From Peptococcaceae bacterium CEB3 (GTDB lineage: Bacteria > Bacillota > Desulfitobacteriia > Desulfitobacteriales > Desulfitobacteriaceae): a stretch of DNA of 64,000 nucleotides. Shown piece after piece: positions 16,458-25,471 of this stretch. Position 1 is the first letter of the stretch. Each line of letters starts with the position of its first letter. The translations under genes were made by a program, and so were the position numbers. Under the pieces are notes generated by a model. That model was not told where the DNA came from and did no database searches. It saw only the letters and a program-made list of their open reading frames with translations. The stretch lies in the NCBI GenBank assembly GCA_001029295.1, contig LDXJ01000061.1, forward strand, positions 186,001-250,000, written 5' to 3'.

Positions 16458-17193
16458 CCCCGCCGCCTCCATGCTTGCGCGCCCAATTCACTTCCGCTTC
16501 TGACAAACGGATATAATAAGGCGCCACCCGTTCCTCGCCTTCCCCGGAGACCCATTCCCCCCGCGTCCGTGGGTTTTCCCGCCACTTCCGCCACAAAGCT
16601 TGAGCCGCAAAAGCTCCGCGGGGCAAGCCCAAATAATCAGGCAAAAGTATCGCCTGTTCCCCCAGCTCCCGGCAGACAAAGTCACGATATTTTTCCACGG
16701 CGTCCCCGACAAAAACAAAAGGCCCGTCCATCCCTTTCAATTCGCGAACCAAAACAGCGGGGGAAACGGCCCGAGGCGGGCTGAGAGCCCTCAGCCGTCC
16801 ATCTGCCAACCAGCGGTACCTGGCGGCATACCATTCGTTCTTGCGGGCATCCAGGATGGGAACAATCTCTTCCTTCCTCCCCCAACCCGCCCAAGCCAAA
16901 GCATCCAAGGACAAGACTCCGAGCAGGGGAAGCTTGAGCACCGCGGCCAGGCCTTGGGCGGACGCGATCCCGATCCGGATACCTGTAAACGAACCCGGTC
17001 CCCTGACGACGCCGATGAAATTCAAATCTCGCAAGCCCCAGCCAGCCGCCCGCAGCAGTTGGTCCAAAAGAGGTATCAGCCGCTCCGAATGCGTCTTGGC
17101 GGTATGCAAAAAACCTTCCCCCACCAGCCGGCCGTCCTCCGCCAAAGCCAGACCGCTGACCTTGGTCGTTGTATCAATTGCCAGATACTTCAT
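16450..17193 (-). CDS. tsaB: tRNA threonylcarbamoyladenosine biosynthesis protein TsaB
   Basis: About 247 residues from MKYLAIDTTTKVSGLALAED (ATG 17193), overlapping the end of tsaE by 20 bp. TsaB is the inactive ASKHA-fold partner that dimerises with TsaD. Visible: HSERLIPLLDQLL, the family hallmark VVRGPGSFTGIRIGIASAQG, and the DARKNEWYAARY segment. The longer frame to 17235 adds 14 residues without homology. Next to rimI with overlapping ends. Confidence 0.95.
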   Translation of the reverse strand: MKYLAIDTTTKVSGLALAEDGRLVGEGFLHTAKTHSERLIPLLDQLLRAAGWGLRDLNFIGVVRGPGSFTGIRIGIASAQGLAAVLKLPLLGVLSLDALAWAGWGRKEEIVPILDARKNEWYAARYRWLADGRLRALSPPRAVSPAVLVRELKGMDGPFVFVGDAVEKYRDFVCRELGEQAILLPDYLGLPRGAFAAQALWRKWRENPRTRGEWVSGEGEERVAPYYIRLSEAEVNWARKHGGGGDG

Positions 17194-17746
17194 AGATGCC
17201 TCCGCCCAAGCCCTGCCAGCGCCTGACCCACTCATCCGAGTCAGCGCTCAAGGTAAACCGGCGCGGTTCTTCACCGTCGCCCTCAATCCGAATGTCCAGA
17301 CGCTCCGCCGGCAGGATATCTTCAATAATGTCCGGCCATTCAATCAAAACCAGTGTATCCTCCTGGAAAAAATCGCTGACCCCGATCACTTCGGCTTCCT
17401 GGGGCTGCGTTAAACGGTAAAAGTCCATGTGGACGACCTTGAAATCCTCGCTCCGGTCTTCCTTTCCTTCTTTGACCCCACGCTCGTTCTCATTTTTTTC
17501 ACCCCGGTTTTTTTCCGGCCCATCCTCAGCGATCCGACCGTGGTATTCCTGGATTAGGGTAAAGGTCGGGCTGGTCACCGGAACCCCAAGGCCCAAACCC
17601 TCGCCTATCCCCTGGGCCAGAGCGGTCTTTCCCGCCCCTAGGCCTCCGCGCAAACACACGACATCCCCGCCCGTCAAAACCCGCCCCAGGGCCAGACCCA
17701 GTTTCCGCGTATCCTCCGGGCTGTAACTCGTATAGCGCCACTGCAT
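17174..17746 (-). CDS. tsaE: tRNA threonylcarbamoyladenosine biosynthesis ATPase TsaE
   Basis: About 190 residues. The start is taken at ATG 17746 (MQWRYTSYSPEDT) with GGGGG 7 bp upstream; a TTG at 17764 is possible. It has a P-loop (LRGGLGAGKTALAQGIGEGLG), the VTSPTFTLIQEY switch region and the DFYRL motif, followed by LVLIEWPDII. It carries a hydrophilic insert of about 28 residues rich in Glu, Lys and Asn (EDGPEKNRGEKNENERG and on) between the switch strand and MDFYRL, so it is longer than the usual 150-residue protein. First gene of the tsaE-tsaB-rimI run. Confidence 0.94.
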   Translation of the reverse strand: MQWRYTSYSPEDTRKLGLALGRVLTGGDVVCLRGGLGAGKTALAQGIGEGLGLGVPVTSPTFTLIQEYHGRIAEDGPEKNRGEKNENERGVKEGKEDRSEDFKVVHMDFYRLTQPQEAEVIGVSDFFQEDTLVLIEWPDIIEDILPAERLDIRIEGDGEEPRRFTLSADSDEWVRRWQGLGGGIYEVSGN

Positions 17747-17781
17747 ATCCCAGCCCCCAAACAAGCACCTCTTTATTATTG

Positions 17782-17835
17782 TACCCGATTAGTGTACTGT
17801 ACCCAATTGTTGTACTCTACCCGATTATTGTACCC
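17782..17835. repeat. Three 18-bp tandem units upstream of tsaE
   Basis: TACCCGATTAGTGTACTG, TACCCAATTGTTGTACTC and TACCCGATTATTGTACCC follow each other without spacer at 17782-17799, 17800-17817 and 17818-17835. They lie 35 bp before the tsaE start, inside its leader. Confidence 0.88.
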
Positions 17836-17968
17836 GCTTTTCCCCCACCTGAACCTTCCCAGCCGGGGCCGGTCAAGCGTATCGGCCTTTCCCCCCGGCG
17901 GCCTAGCCACTCTTTCCCCCGGAGGGAGTGATGGAGGGTAAGCGGATGTCACCCGTCATGAGCGGATG

Positions 17969-19162
17969 TCACCGATCTTGAGCCGTCGTCTCCGGTTTAA
18001 CCATTTTCCCGTTGATAAAGACATAGTCCGGGCGGGACAAAAGTGCAAAAGGATGCCCGCTCCAGATGACCACATCCGCGTCTTTACCGGGCTCCAGAGT
18101 GCCGACCCGGCCGGACACTCCCAAGATGGCGGCGGGGTTAACGGTGATAGCCCTGAAAGCCTCCTCCTCGGGCAGACCCTCTTTCATGGCCAGAGCGGCA
18201 CAGAGGGGAAGTTCTTCGATCGGTGTAACGGAATGATCCGTCATCACAGCGACCTTAACGCCCGCCTTGGCTAAGATTCCGGCCGTCTTAAACGTTTTGT
18301 CTTTCAGTTCCACTTTCGCCCGGTTAATCAAGGAGGGCCCCACCACGGCCGGATAACCGTATTCCGCTAATTCTTCGGCGATTTTATGCCCTTCCGTACA
18401 ATGCTCGACGACCAAGTCCAAGCCGAATTCCCGCGCAATCCGGATGGCCGTCATGATGTCGTCCGCGCGATGGGCATGAGCCCTGAGCGGGATTTGCCTA
18501 TTCAGCACTTTTAACAGAGTCTCCAAACCGAGGTCGCGTTCGGGTTTTTTCTCGGCGTCACTCCTGCCCTGCTCCAGTTTCTCCCCGTAGGTCTCGGCAT
18601 CCACCAAAGCCTGTCTAAGCAAGGCAGCCGTGCCCATGCGCGTCATTGGCATCTTTTTCTGCTCGCCGTAGACTCCTTTCGGGTTTTCCCCGAAAGCCAC
18701 TTTTAACCCCGCCGGATCCCGGATTACCATTTTATCGACGACTCTGCCCGCGGTTTTCATGACGACGCCCGTCCCACCGATGACATTCCCGCTGCCCGGT
18801 CCGGTAAACACGGTGGTGACCCCGCCCAAACGGGCGTCCCGGAACCCTTCGTCCTCCGGATTGATCCCGTCGATCGCCCGCAATTCCGGTGTCAGAGGGT
18901 CTGTCATCTCATTGAGATCATCCCCTTCCACCCGGTAGACTTCCTCCCCGATCCCCACATGGCAATGGGCATCAATAAAACCGGGAAGAACCCAACGTCC
19001 ATCCGCCTCAATCACAACAGCTCCGTCCGGAACTTGCAGATTCCCGCCGAGAGCCGCAATTTTCTCTCCTTCGATTAAGAGACTCCCTGTAAATTCTTTC
19101 CCTGCCATCGTCTTGATCTTCCCGTTATGAATGAAAATTCTTTCCTTAGCCTTGGATATCAT
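17969..19162 (-). CDS. Metal-dependent amidohydrolase
   Basis: 397 residues from ATG 19162, which has GGAGG 8 bp upstream; a TTG 15 bp earlier overlaps that site. Amidohydrolase superfamily: an N-terminal beta-sandwich (IFIHNGKIKTMAGKEF), the metal-binding LPGFIDAHCHVG (HxH), later metal histidines in PLRAHAHRADD and VVEHCTEGH, the catalytic Asp in VAVMTDHSVTP, and the C-terminal GRVGTLEPGKDADVVIWSG. It resembles imidazolonepropionase-like hydrolases of cyclic amides, but the substrate cannot be named. It stands alone, with a repeat-rich AT leader upstream. Confidence 0.88.
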   Translation of the reverse strand: MISKAKERIFIHNGKIKTMAGKEFTGSLLIEGEKIAALGGNLQVPDGAVVIEADGRWVLPGFIDAHCHVGIGEEVYRVEGDDLNEMTDPLTPELRAIDGINPEDEGFRDARLGGVTTVFTGPGSGNVIGGTGVVMKTAGRVVDKMVIRDPAGLKVAFGENPKGVYGEQKKMPMTRMGTAALLRQALVDAETYGEKLEQGRSDAEKKPERDLGLETLLKVLNRQIPLRAHAHRADDIMTAIRIAREFGLDLVVEHCTEGHKIAEELAEYGYPAVVGPSLINRAKVELKDKTFKTAGILAKAGVKVAVMTDHSVTPIEELPLCAALAMKEGLPEEEAFRAITVNPAAILGVSGRVGTLEPGKDADVVIWSGHPFALLSRPDYVFINGKMVKPETTAQDR

Positions 19163-19189
19163 AGCTTTGGCCTCCAAATTGATACTTCG

Positions 19190-19255
19190 ATATTATTGAT
19201 ACTATCATACTTTTATACTTTATATTGAATGCTATTTTGATATTATATTGAATGT
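19190..19255. repeat. AT-rich leader with TATATTGAATG repeats
   Basis: TATATTGAATG is repeated (TATATTGAATGCTATTTTGA and TATATTGAATGTGG), with nearby TTGATACT copies, directly upstream of the amidohydrolase start. Another locus-specific leader repeat. Confidence 0.6.
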
Positions 19256-19266
19256 GGCGCGGGGGT

Positions 19267-20175
19267 CTATCCCTCCCTCGCCTCGCCCCGAAAGCCCCGC
19301 CAATTCAAGAGGATAATCCCCGCCAAAACGAGGAACCCGCCGCCCCACTGGCTCCAGCCCGGAACCTCTCCCAGGAAAAGTTCCGCCAAGACGAAAGTCA
19401 TGGGCAATTCAAACGTGCTCAGGATGGCAGCCTGATCAGAACCGATATGCTTGATTCCCACCAACAAGAAGTAAAAAGGAAAAATCGAGGCCACGGTTGC
19501 CAAGGCCAGCCCCACTCCGAGAATCCTGTAATCATGCCACGGTATCGCCGTCCAGCCACCTCTCAGGGCAAACACAAGCCCAAGAGAAGAAAACCATTGG
19601 GAAAAACTCATGGTTGCCAAGGGCGATATTTGCGTCAGAGCTACCTCGCCCACCAAGTTAAAGACCGTATAGGCCAGAGCGGAAGCGAACCCCAATATGA
19701 CCCCCAAAACGGAAACATGCCGCGCTCCGGCCAAGACGCCGCTGGCCAGGATCGTACCAGCCAACGTCAGCAGCAGGGCGGTCATCTCCTTGACTCCGGC
19801 TTTCTTGTTCCAGAAAAGAACCCCGGCCGCCAAGACAAAGGCGGGATAGAGATAAAGCAGCAAAGTTGCCACCGAAACCGGGAGATAAACAAGAGCATAC
19901 GTATAAAGGATACTGGTACCCAGGCTCCCGACGATCCCTTGCAAAGCCAGTACAGCCAGGGTTTTACGTCCTGACAGCCGGAAAATATCCCGCCGGAAGA
20001 TCAGGTCGTAAGCCAACAGGAGAACCGAAGCCAGCCAGGACTGGAGCGCCAGGATCGCCAGAGGAGTGAGCCCGAGATGTAAGGCAATTTTCAGCAAGAT
20101 CGAAGTCAACGCAAAACAAGTTGCGGAAAGGAGTACGGCACCTACCCCCAACCCACGCTTTCTGTTAACAGCCAT
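19267..20175 (-). CDS. EamA/DMT-family transporter
   Basis: About 302 residues from MAVNRKRGLGVGAVLLSATC (ATG 20175), five bases after the tex stop, so the two are co-transcribed. Ten hydrophobic segments form two EamA repeats; the second includes LGFASALAYTVFNLVGEVALT and ends in LGGGFLVLAGIILLNW-type sequence. Members export or import metabolites, often amino acids or nucleosides. No substrate marker is visible. Confidence 0.88.
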   Translation of the reverse strand: MAVNRKRGLGVGAVLLSATCFALTSILLKIALHLGLTPLAILALQSWLASVLLLAYDLIFRRDIFRLSGRKTLAVLALQGIVGSLGTSILYTYALVYLPVSVATLLLYLYPAFVLAAGVLFWNKKAGVKEMTALLLTLAGTILASGVLAGARHVSVLGVILGFASALAYTVFNLVGEVALTQISPLATMSFSQWFSSLGLVFALRGGWTAIPWHDYRILGVGLALATVASIFPFYFLLVGIKHIGSDQAAILSTFELPMTFVLAELFLGEVPGWSQWGGGFLVLAGIILLNWRGFRGEAREG

Positions 20176-20179
20176 CACC

Positions 20180-22342
20180 TTAAGTATCCTTGAGAGACAG
20201 ACTGATCCGACCGCGCCCGGGGTCAATACCTATGACGCGAACTTTGACAATATCACCGACAGAAAGGACTTCCATCGGGTGTTTAATATATTTTTCAGCC
20301 ATCTGCGAAATGTGGACCAAGCCATCATTTTTTACACCTATGTCCACAAAAGCCCCGAAATCGACGATGTTGCGCACCGTTCCTTCCAGAACCATCCCCT
20401 CCTGAATATCCTCCAGATGGGTGACATCGCGCCGCAAAAGCGGACGGGGCAGATCCTCGCGCGGATCGCGTCCCGGACGCTGCAGAGCCGCCACGATATC
20501 CTTAACCGTCGGCAGCCCGGCTCCGAACTCCTGTGCCAGACTTTCCGGCCGCAAAACCGACAAGGAAGTTCGCACTTCCCTGGGACGACACACTAAGTCT
20601 CCGGGCACGAACCCGGCTTTGCCCAAGATATTCTCCGCCAAATCATAAGACTCGGGGTGCACCGGGGTATTCTCCAAAGGATACTCTCCTTCCGGAAGAC
20701 GGATGAAACCGGCACATTGGACGAATGTTTGCTCGCCCAGGCGGGGGACCTTTTTTAACTCCTGCCGACGGCGAAACTTGCCGTGTTCCTCCCGCCAAGC
20801 CACGATATTTTTCGCCACAGCCGCTTTCAACCCCGCCACATACTGGAGCAGGGAAACCGAAGCGGTGTTCAGGTCCACTCCGACCGTGTTGACACAGGAC
20901 TCGACGACGCCCGCCAAAGATTCTTCCAGGCGCTTGGGCTGGACATCATGCTGATACTGCCCCACCCCGACAGCCTTCGGCTCGATCTTAACCAATTCGG
21001 CCAGCGGGTCCTGCAGTCTGCGGGCTATGGAGACCGCACTGCGCAAAGACAAGTCAAAATCCGGAAACTCCTCAGCGGCCAGTTTCGAGGCGGAATAAAC
21101 CGAAGCCCCGGCTTCACTCACCAGGATGTATTCCACCGCCAGCTCCCTTTCCCGGATCAGTTCCGCCACGACCTCCTCCGTTTCCCGTGAAGCCGTCCCG
21201 TTGCCGATGGCGGCAATCCCGACTCCGAACTCAGCAATGGCTTCAGCCAGAACTCTCTTGGCCTCTGAGCGTTTGTTGTGCGGAGGATGAGGGTAAATGA
21301 CCCCAACGCTCAACAATTTTCCCGTATCCGTGACGACAGCCCACTTACAGCCGGTCCGGAAACCGGGATCCAACCCGAGCATGGTCTTGCCCCTGACCGG
21401 AGGTTGGAGCAAAAGCTGGCGCAGATTGGCGGCGAAAATCTTAATCGCCTGTTCCTCCGCCCGTTCCGAGAGCTCATTGCGCACTTCCCTCTCGATGGAA
21501 GGCGCGATCAAGCGTCTGTAAGCATCTTCCGCCGCCCGCCCTACGTACTCGGAAGCCGGCCCCCCTTTGAGATAAGTCCCCCGCAAAACTCCCAGCATTT
21601 CCTCGATCGGCACCTCAATTTTGACACTGAGGATACCTTCCTTCTCTCCCCGATTCAAAGCCAACACCCTGTGGGGCGGGATTCGGCGCACAGGTTCCCG
21701 AAAATCGTAGTACATCTCATAGGGAGAACGTTCCTCAGTCTTCTTCCCCGCCGCCGCAATGTCGCCCAAACCCTGCGTGCGCTCCCGAATTTTCTTACGC
21801 ACCGTCGCATCGTCGGACATGATCTCCGCCAGAATGTCCATTGCGCCCTGGAGGGCATCCTCTGCCCGCTCGATACCCAACTCCGCTTTCAGGTAGTTGT
21901 CAGCCTCTTGTTCCGGCTGACCGGTGGGATTCTGGGCCAAAAGCCAGTGAGCCAGGGGTTCCAGTCCCCCCTCTTTGGCGACCGTGGCCCGGGTGCGGCG
22001 TTTTTGCCGATAAGGCCGATAAAGATCCTCGACTTCCTGCAGGGTCTTAGCCACCCGAATCTGAGCCGCCAGTTCCTCCGTGAGTTTCCCCTGCTCGGCA
22101 ATCAGGCGCAACACCTCGTTTTGGCGGCTGTCAAGATGGCGCAGATATTCCAACCGTTCCGCAATACTGCGCAGGGCATTTTCATCCAACTCCCCTGTCG
22201 CTTCTTTCCGGTAACGGGCAATGAAGGGAATGGTGTTCCCCCCATCCAGAAGATCGACTGCCCCCTGAACCTGTGCCTTCCGCAACCCCAGTTCTTGCGC
22301 TATGAGCGGTGTGAATTCCAAATTCTCTTCCCCCCTGCCCAT
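20180..22342 (-). CDS. tex: Tex-family RNA-binding transcription accessory protein
   Basis: 720 residues from MGRGEENLEF (AAGGGGAT upstream). The order is that of Tex: an N-terminal helical region (AQELGLRKAQVQGAVDLLDG, TIPFIARYRKEATG), a YqgF/RNase H-like domain (LGLDPGFRTGCKWAVVTDTG ... IGNGTASRETE), tandem HhH motifs (LNTASVSLLQYVAGL; VPRLGEQTFVQCAGFIRLP), and a C-terminal S1 domain (EGMVLEGTVRNIVDFGAFVD). Tex binds nucleic acid and acts in transcription and translation stress. Confidence 0.96.
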   Translation of the reverse strand: MGRGEENLEFTPLIAQELGLRKAQVQGAVDLLDGGNTIPFIARYRKEATGELDENALRSIAERLEYLRHLDSRQNEVLRLIAEQGKLTEELAAQIRVAKTLQEVEDLYRPYRQKRRTRATVAKEGGLEPLAHWLLAQNPTGQPEQEADNYLKAELGIERAEDALQGAMDILAEIMSDDATVRKKIRERTQGLGDIAAAGKKTEERSPYEMYYDFREPVRRIPPHRVLALNRGEKEGILSVKIEVPIEEMLGVLRGTYLKGGPASEYVGRAAEDAYRRLIAPSIEREVRNELSERAEEQAIKIFAANLRQLLLQPPVRGKTMLGLDPGFRTGCKWAVVTDTGKLLSVGVIYPHPPHNKRSEAKRVLAEAIAEFGVGIAAIGNGTASRETEEVVAELIRERELAVEYILVSEAGASVYSASKLAAEEFPDFDLSLRSAVSIARRLQDPLAELVKIEPKAVGVGQYQHDVQPKRLEESLAGVVESCVNTVGVDLNTASVSLLQYVAGLKAAVAKNIVAWREEHGKFRRRQELKKVPRLGEQTFVQCAGFIRLPEGEYPLENTPVHPESYDLAENILGKAGFVPGDLVCRPREVRTSLSVLRPESLAQEFGAGLPTVKDIVAALQRPGRDPREDLPRPLLRRDVTHLEDIQEGMVLEGTVRNIVDFGAFVDIGVKNDGLVHISQMAEKYIKHPMEVLSVGDIVKVRVIGIDPGRGRISLSLKDT

Positions 22343-22504
22343 GGTATCCCCTTGATTATACCATATCACCGGGAAGATGATAGTCGGGAACTGCGTACTC
22401 GGCGGTTCCGCTAGCGGGCCAAACCTGTGGGGGGCAGTGGGGGGCAGTGGAACCCAGCCGGAGCCGGCTTACTGTACCCCGAAGAAACCGTCAAAAGGGG
22501 CTGG

Positions 22505-22536
22505 GGAAAAAAAGAACCAGGGGCGCCGACCCTGGT
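22505..22536 (-). terminator. Rho-independent terminator after the GntR gene
   Basis: On the minus strand ACCAGGG pairs with CCCTGGT (22536-22530 with 22522-22516), followed by TCTTTTTTT. It ends the operon that runs from the BMP transporter into the GntR gene. Confidence 0.85.
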
Positions 22537-22602
22537 AAAGATGAGAAAGGTCCTCAGCGTTTGGCCGACCCCGGTAAGAATGAGTGAACCCCTCAACGTT
22601 TG
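22525..22602. repeat. 39-bp tandem duplication at the GntR 3' end
   Basis: Two adjacent 39-bp units (22525-22563 and 22564-22602) share GCCGACCC-GGTAA, ATGAG, CCTCA and CGTTTG blocks with about 10 differences. The GntR stop lies in one copy and the terminator stem in the other. The period is 13 codons, so it could have arisen in coding sequence. Confidence 0.8.
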
Positions 22603-23324
22603 CGCACGACATGAAAGACGAAATAATCCGGCCGGAAAAAGAGCCGCGAATAGAGAATAGGCAGATTGCGGTCGTCAAAATGGATTTGATCCAGAAGCAA
22701 CAACGGGCTGGCAGCCGACACCCCGAGTTTGCCCGCCAGTTCCTGCCCAGCGATCGTGGGCCGAATGTCGGTGGAGGCATAGGAGATATGAATGTTTTTC
22801 TTCTCTTCCAAATACACGAAGATCGAGGCACGCAGCTCCGACTCCACCAGGGTTCCCACGGTAGGGGAAAAGACATCTAAACAGTAGACAACCGGCACTT
22901 CGTCCGCCGTACGCACACGCCGGACACGGTTGATCACCGTCGGACTCTGTATGCGGAGCCGCTCCGCTTCCATCGGGTTGATCGGTCCGGTTTCCAGCTC
23001 GATTTCGGAAGTGCCCGGTGACATCCCCAATGCGGTGATAGCATCGGTAACCCGGAACAGCACTTCCAAGCCCGGCTTGGCGTTAGGCATGGACTCGGCC
23101 CGGACAAACGTCCCCAGCCCCTGTCTCTTTTCCACAATCCCCTGTGCCGCCATCACGCGCAAGGCCTCACGCAGAGTGTTACGGCTTACCCCCATTTCTT
23201 CGGCCAGTTTCCCCTCATTGGGCAAACGGCTGCCCACCAGGTATTTTTCCCTGCGGATCTCGTCCAGTAATTCCAGTCGGGCCAAATCGGCCAGTGATCT
23301 AACGTTTTGATGAATCTTTCCCAT
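22593..23324 (-). CDS. GntR/HutC-family transcriptional regulator
   Basis: 243 residues. The N-terminal winged helix has the GntR signature (GSRLPNEGKLAEEMGVSRNT then LREALRVMAAQGIVEKRQG) and is followed by a UTRA-type effector domain (RVRRVRTADEVPVVYCLDV, a HutC/FarR trait). The neighbouring BMP-type nucleoside importer on the same strand makes it the likely local regulator, with a nucleoside or base derivative as ligand. That is inference. Confidence 0.92.
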   Translation of the reverse strand: MGKIHQNVRSLADLARLELLDEIRREKYLVGSRLPNEGKLAEEMGVSRNTLREALRVMAAQGIVEKRQGLGTFVRAESMPNAKPGLEVLFRVTDAITALGMSPGTSEIELETGPINPMEAERLRIQSPTVINRVRRVRTADEVPVVYCLDVFSPTVGTLVESELRASIFVYLEEKKNIHISYASTDIRPTIAGQELAGKLGVSAASPLLLLDQIHFDDRNLPILYSRLFFRPDYFVFHVVRKR

Positions 23325-23335
23325 CGCGCCGAATC

Positions 23336-23445
23336 CTCCGTCAATTCCTCTGTTTATGCTCTGTCTATCCTATTACTATCCTATTTTTGTCCTATTTCTA
23401 TCCTATTTCTTGTCATTTGTCTCCGTCAATTCCTCTGTCTATGCT
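23336..23445. repeat. 25-bp direct repeats with internal TATCCTAT units
   Basis: CTCCGTCAATTCCTCTGTyTATGCT-type sequence occurs at 23336-23360 and 23421-23445. Between them TATCCTAT(TTCT) is repeated four times. The block fills the gap between the last permease gene and the GntR gene. Confidence 0.85.
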
Positions 23446-23453
23446 GTTTCTTC

Positions 23454-24383
23454 TTATTTGCGCGGGTCGTAGGGAGTCCCGTCGGCCGCCGGCATGGTGC
23501 TGCGGCCGACCAACCCTGTCAAAGCCAAAATCGTCAGGGCATAGGGTAACATTTGCACGATATTGGTGGAAACATGAGGAGTTCCCTTTAGATAGATACT
23601 CAGGGCCGTGGCAAAACCGAACAAGAGAGCGGCTCCCAGAGAACCTAAAGGAGTCCATTTGCCAAAGATCATCGCCGCCAAGGCGATATAACCCCGTCCG
23701 CTGCTCATATTGGGCTCAAAACTGTTCAATAAACCGAGAGAGAGATAGACGCCCCCCAGACTGGAAAGGATGCCGCCGATGATCACTCCCAAATAGCGCA
23801 GGTTCCAGACGTTGAGGCCCGCCGTATCGGCCGCCTGCGGGTTTTCGCCGACCGCGCGCAAACGCAGGCCCAAATTGGTGTGGAAGAGGAAATAGTGTCC
23901 GGCCAGCACCAGCAGCAACATAATATAGACTACCACATTTTGTTGGCCCAGAGCGGGGCCGACAAACGGAATCCGGCTCAAACCCGGAATGTTGAGATTA
24001 GGCAAATGCGGTATGGAAGGCGGAGTGCCCCCATAGCCGAAAATTGTGTTGAGCATAAAAGTCGTCAACCCGGCCGCGAAAATGTTGATACCCATACCGA
24101 CGACGACTTGGTTGGCTCCGATACTGACCGTGATCCAGGCAAAAATCAGTGATATTAAGGCTCCGGCAACCAAAGCTCCCACAAGACCCAACCAGGCATT
24201 GTTCGTGAGATAGGCAAAATACACCCCAAAGAAGGCTCCGATGAGCATGATTCCTTCCATGGCAATATTGGTGACCCCACTGCGCTCGGAAAAGGTCCCA
24301 CCCAGCGCCGGGAGAGCCAGGGGTGTCGCCATCGCCAGCGTAGCCGCCCACAATTCGGGTTGGGACAAAATGTGCCAAAACAT
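23454..24383 (-). CDS. BMP-type nucleoside ABC transporter, permease 2
   Basis: 309 residues with about eight membrane helices; belongs to the BPD_transp_2 permeases of the NupQ/YufQ type. Typical stretches are ERSGVTNIAMEGIMLIGAFF near the N-terminus and GLNVWNLRYLGVIIGGILSS followed by LGGVYLSLG. The ATG is one base past the stop of the partner permease. The complex should import purine or pyrimidine nucleosides into the cytoplasm. Confidence 0.93.
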   Translation of the reverse strand: MFWHILSQPELWAATLAMATPLALPALGGTFSERSGVTNIAMEGIMLIGAFFGVYFAYLTNNAWLGLVGALVAGALISLIFAWITVSIGANQVVVGMGINIFAAGLTTFMLNTIFGYGGTPPSIPHLPNLNIPGLSRIPFVGPALGQQNVVVYIMLLLVLAGHYFLFHTNLGLRLRAVGENPQAADTAGLNVWNLRYLGVIIGGILSSLGGVYLSLGLLNSFEPNMSSGRGYIALAAMIFGKWTPLGSLGAALLFGFATALSIYLKGTPHVSTNIVQMLPYALTILALTGLVGRSTMPAADGTPYDPRK

Positions 24384-24384
24384 C

Positions 24385-25464
24385 TTATTGTGCCCCCTTC
24401 TCTGAACCTAAGTTCTGATGTTTAGACCACTTCGTTTGCGCGATCTTTGTTTGCACGATCTGCATTAGCTTTTTGGCCGCAATCAGAAAAATGATAATTC
24501 CAGACACCACATCCGTCAACTGGGCGGGCACACCGGAAACCAATTGCATGGACTGCCCTCCAGTAGCCAAAGCCGAAAAGAAAATGGCAGAGAGAATCAC
24601 GCCAAACGGGTTATTGTTAGCCAGCAGTGCCACCACAATCGCCGTAAAACCGTAGCCGGAATTGAAGCTGTCATACAGGCGCTGTTGCACTCCCAGCATT
24701 TGGACCGCTCCGGCCAGCCCCGCCAACAGGCCGCTGAAAAAAAGAGCCAGCACCGTATACAAAGGAACATTGATCCCCGCGTATTTCGCGGCGCGCACAT
24801 TCAAACCGACGGCGCGCAGGCGGAATCCGACGGTGGTTTTAAACAAGAGCCAATAGACGACGAAGGCCGCCGCCACGGCAATGAGCAAGCCCCAAGACAA
24901 CTGGGTTCGCGGAATGATTTTCGGAATCATGACCGAACTCCGGATCAGCGGGGATTGGGGTGTAAAGCCTTTCTCCATCATCGGACCGTTTTCCACCATG
25001 AACTGAGTCAGGAAAATAGCAATATAACTCATCATCATAGTCGTAATGACCTCATGGGCCCCGACCAGGGCTTTAGCCAAACCGGGAATGACACCGGCCC
25101 ACAACCCTCCCGCCAACATAGCCAGGGCTATGGCCAAAGTGATATGCAACAAAGGAGGCAGTCCCGTAACCGAGTAGCCAACCCAAACAGCGACCATGCT
25201 GCCAATCCAGTACTGGCCTTCCGCACCGATATTAAACAGCCCGGCTTTAAAGCCGATCGCAACACCCAAACCGGAAAGAATCAGAGGAATGGCCCCGGCT
25301 ATGGTGTTGGAAAGAGCATAGGTAGAACCGAAAGCCCCGGAAAGCAGTGCTCCATAGGCTTGAAATGGGTTGTGCCCGGTCGCGAGCATTACCACCGTAC
25401 CGATCAGCAAAGCAACGATGACGGATACCAAAGGGGTAAGCACTCCCCGCACATATTTTCGCAT
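24385..25464 (-). CDS. BMP-type nucleoside ABC transporter, permease 1
   Basis: 359 residues, NupP/YufP-like, with about nine to ten membrane helices. It includes TIAGAIPLILSGLGVAIGFK and AGLFNIGAEGQYWIG (the coupling region with conserved FNIGAEGQ), plus RLRAVGLNVRAAKYAGINV. It lies between the ATPase and the second permease, with gaps of 1-7 bp, so all are one operon. Confidence 0.93.
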   Translation of the reverse strand: MRKYVRGVLTPLVSVIVALLIGTVVMLATGHNPFQAYGALLSGAFGSTYALSNTIAGAIPLILSGLGVAIGFKAGLFNIGAEGQYWIGSMVAVWVGYSVTGLPPLLHITLAIALAMLAGGLWAGVIPGLAKALVGAHEVITTMMMSYIAIFLTQFMVENGPMMEKGFTPQSPLIRSSVMIPKIIPRTQLSWGLLIAVAAAFVVYWLLFKTTVGFRLRAVGLNVRAAKYAGINVPLYTVLALFFSGLLAGLAGAVQMLGVQQRLYDSFNSGYGFTAIVVALLANNNPFGVILSAIFFSALATGGQSMQLVSGVPAQLTDVVSGIIIFLIAAKKLMQIVQTKIAQTKWSKHQNLGSEKGAQ

Positions 25465-25471
25465 CTTAGTA

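Noticed and set aside
21278-22414. Open frame of 378 codons on the plus strand
   Set aside because: Antisense shadow of tex; no recognisable domain.
22469-22876. Frame with a 13-residue repeated peptide at the GntR 3' end
   Set aside because: It is antiframe to the GntR coding sequence; the peptide repeat follows from the 39-bp tandem duplication and the frame runs through the terminator.
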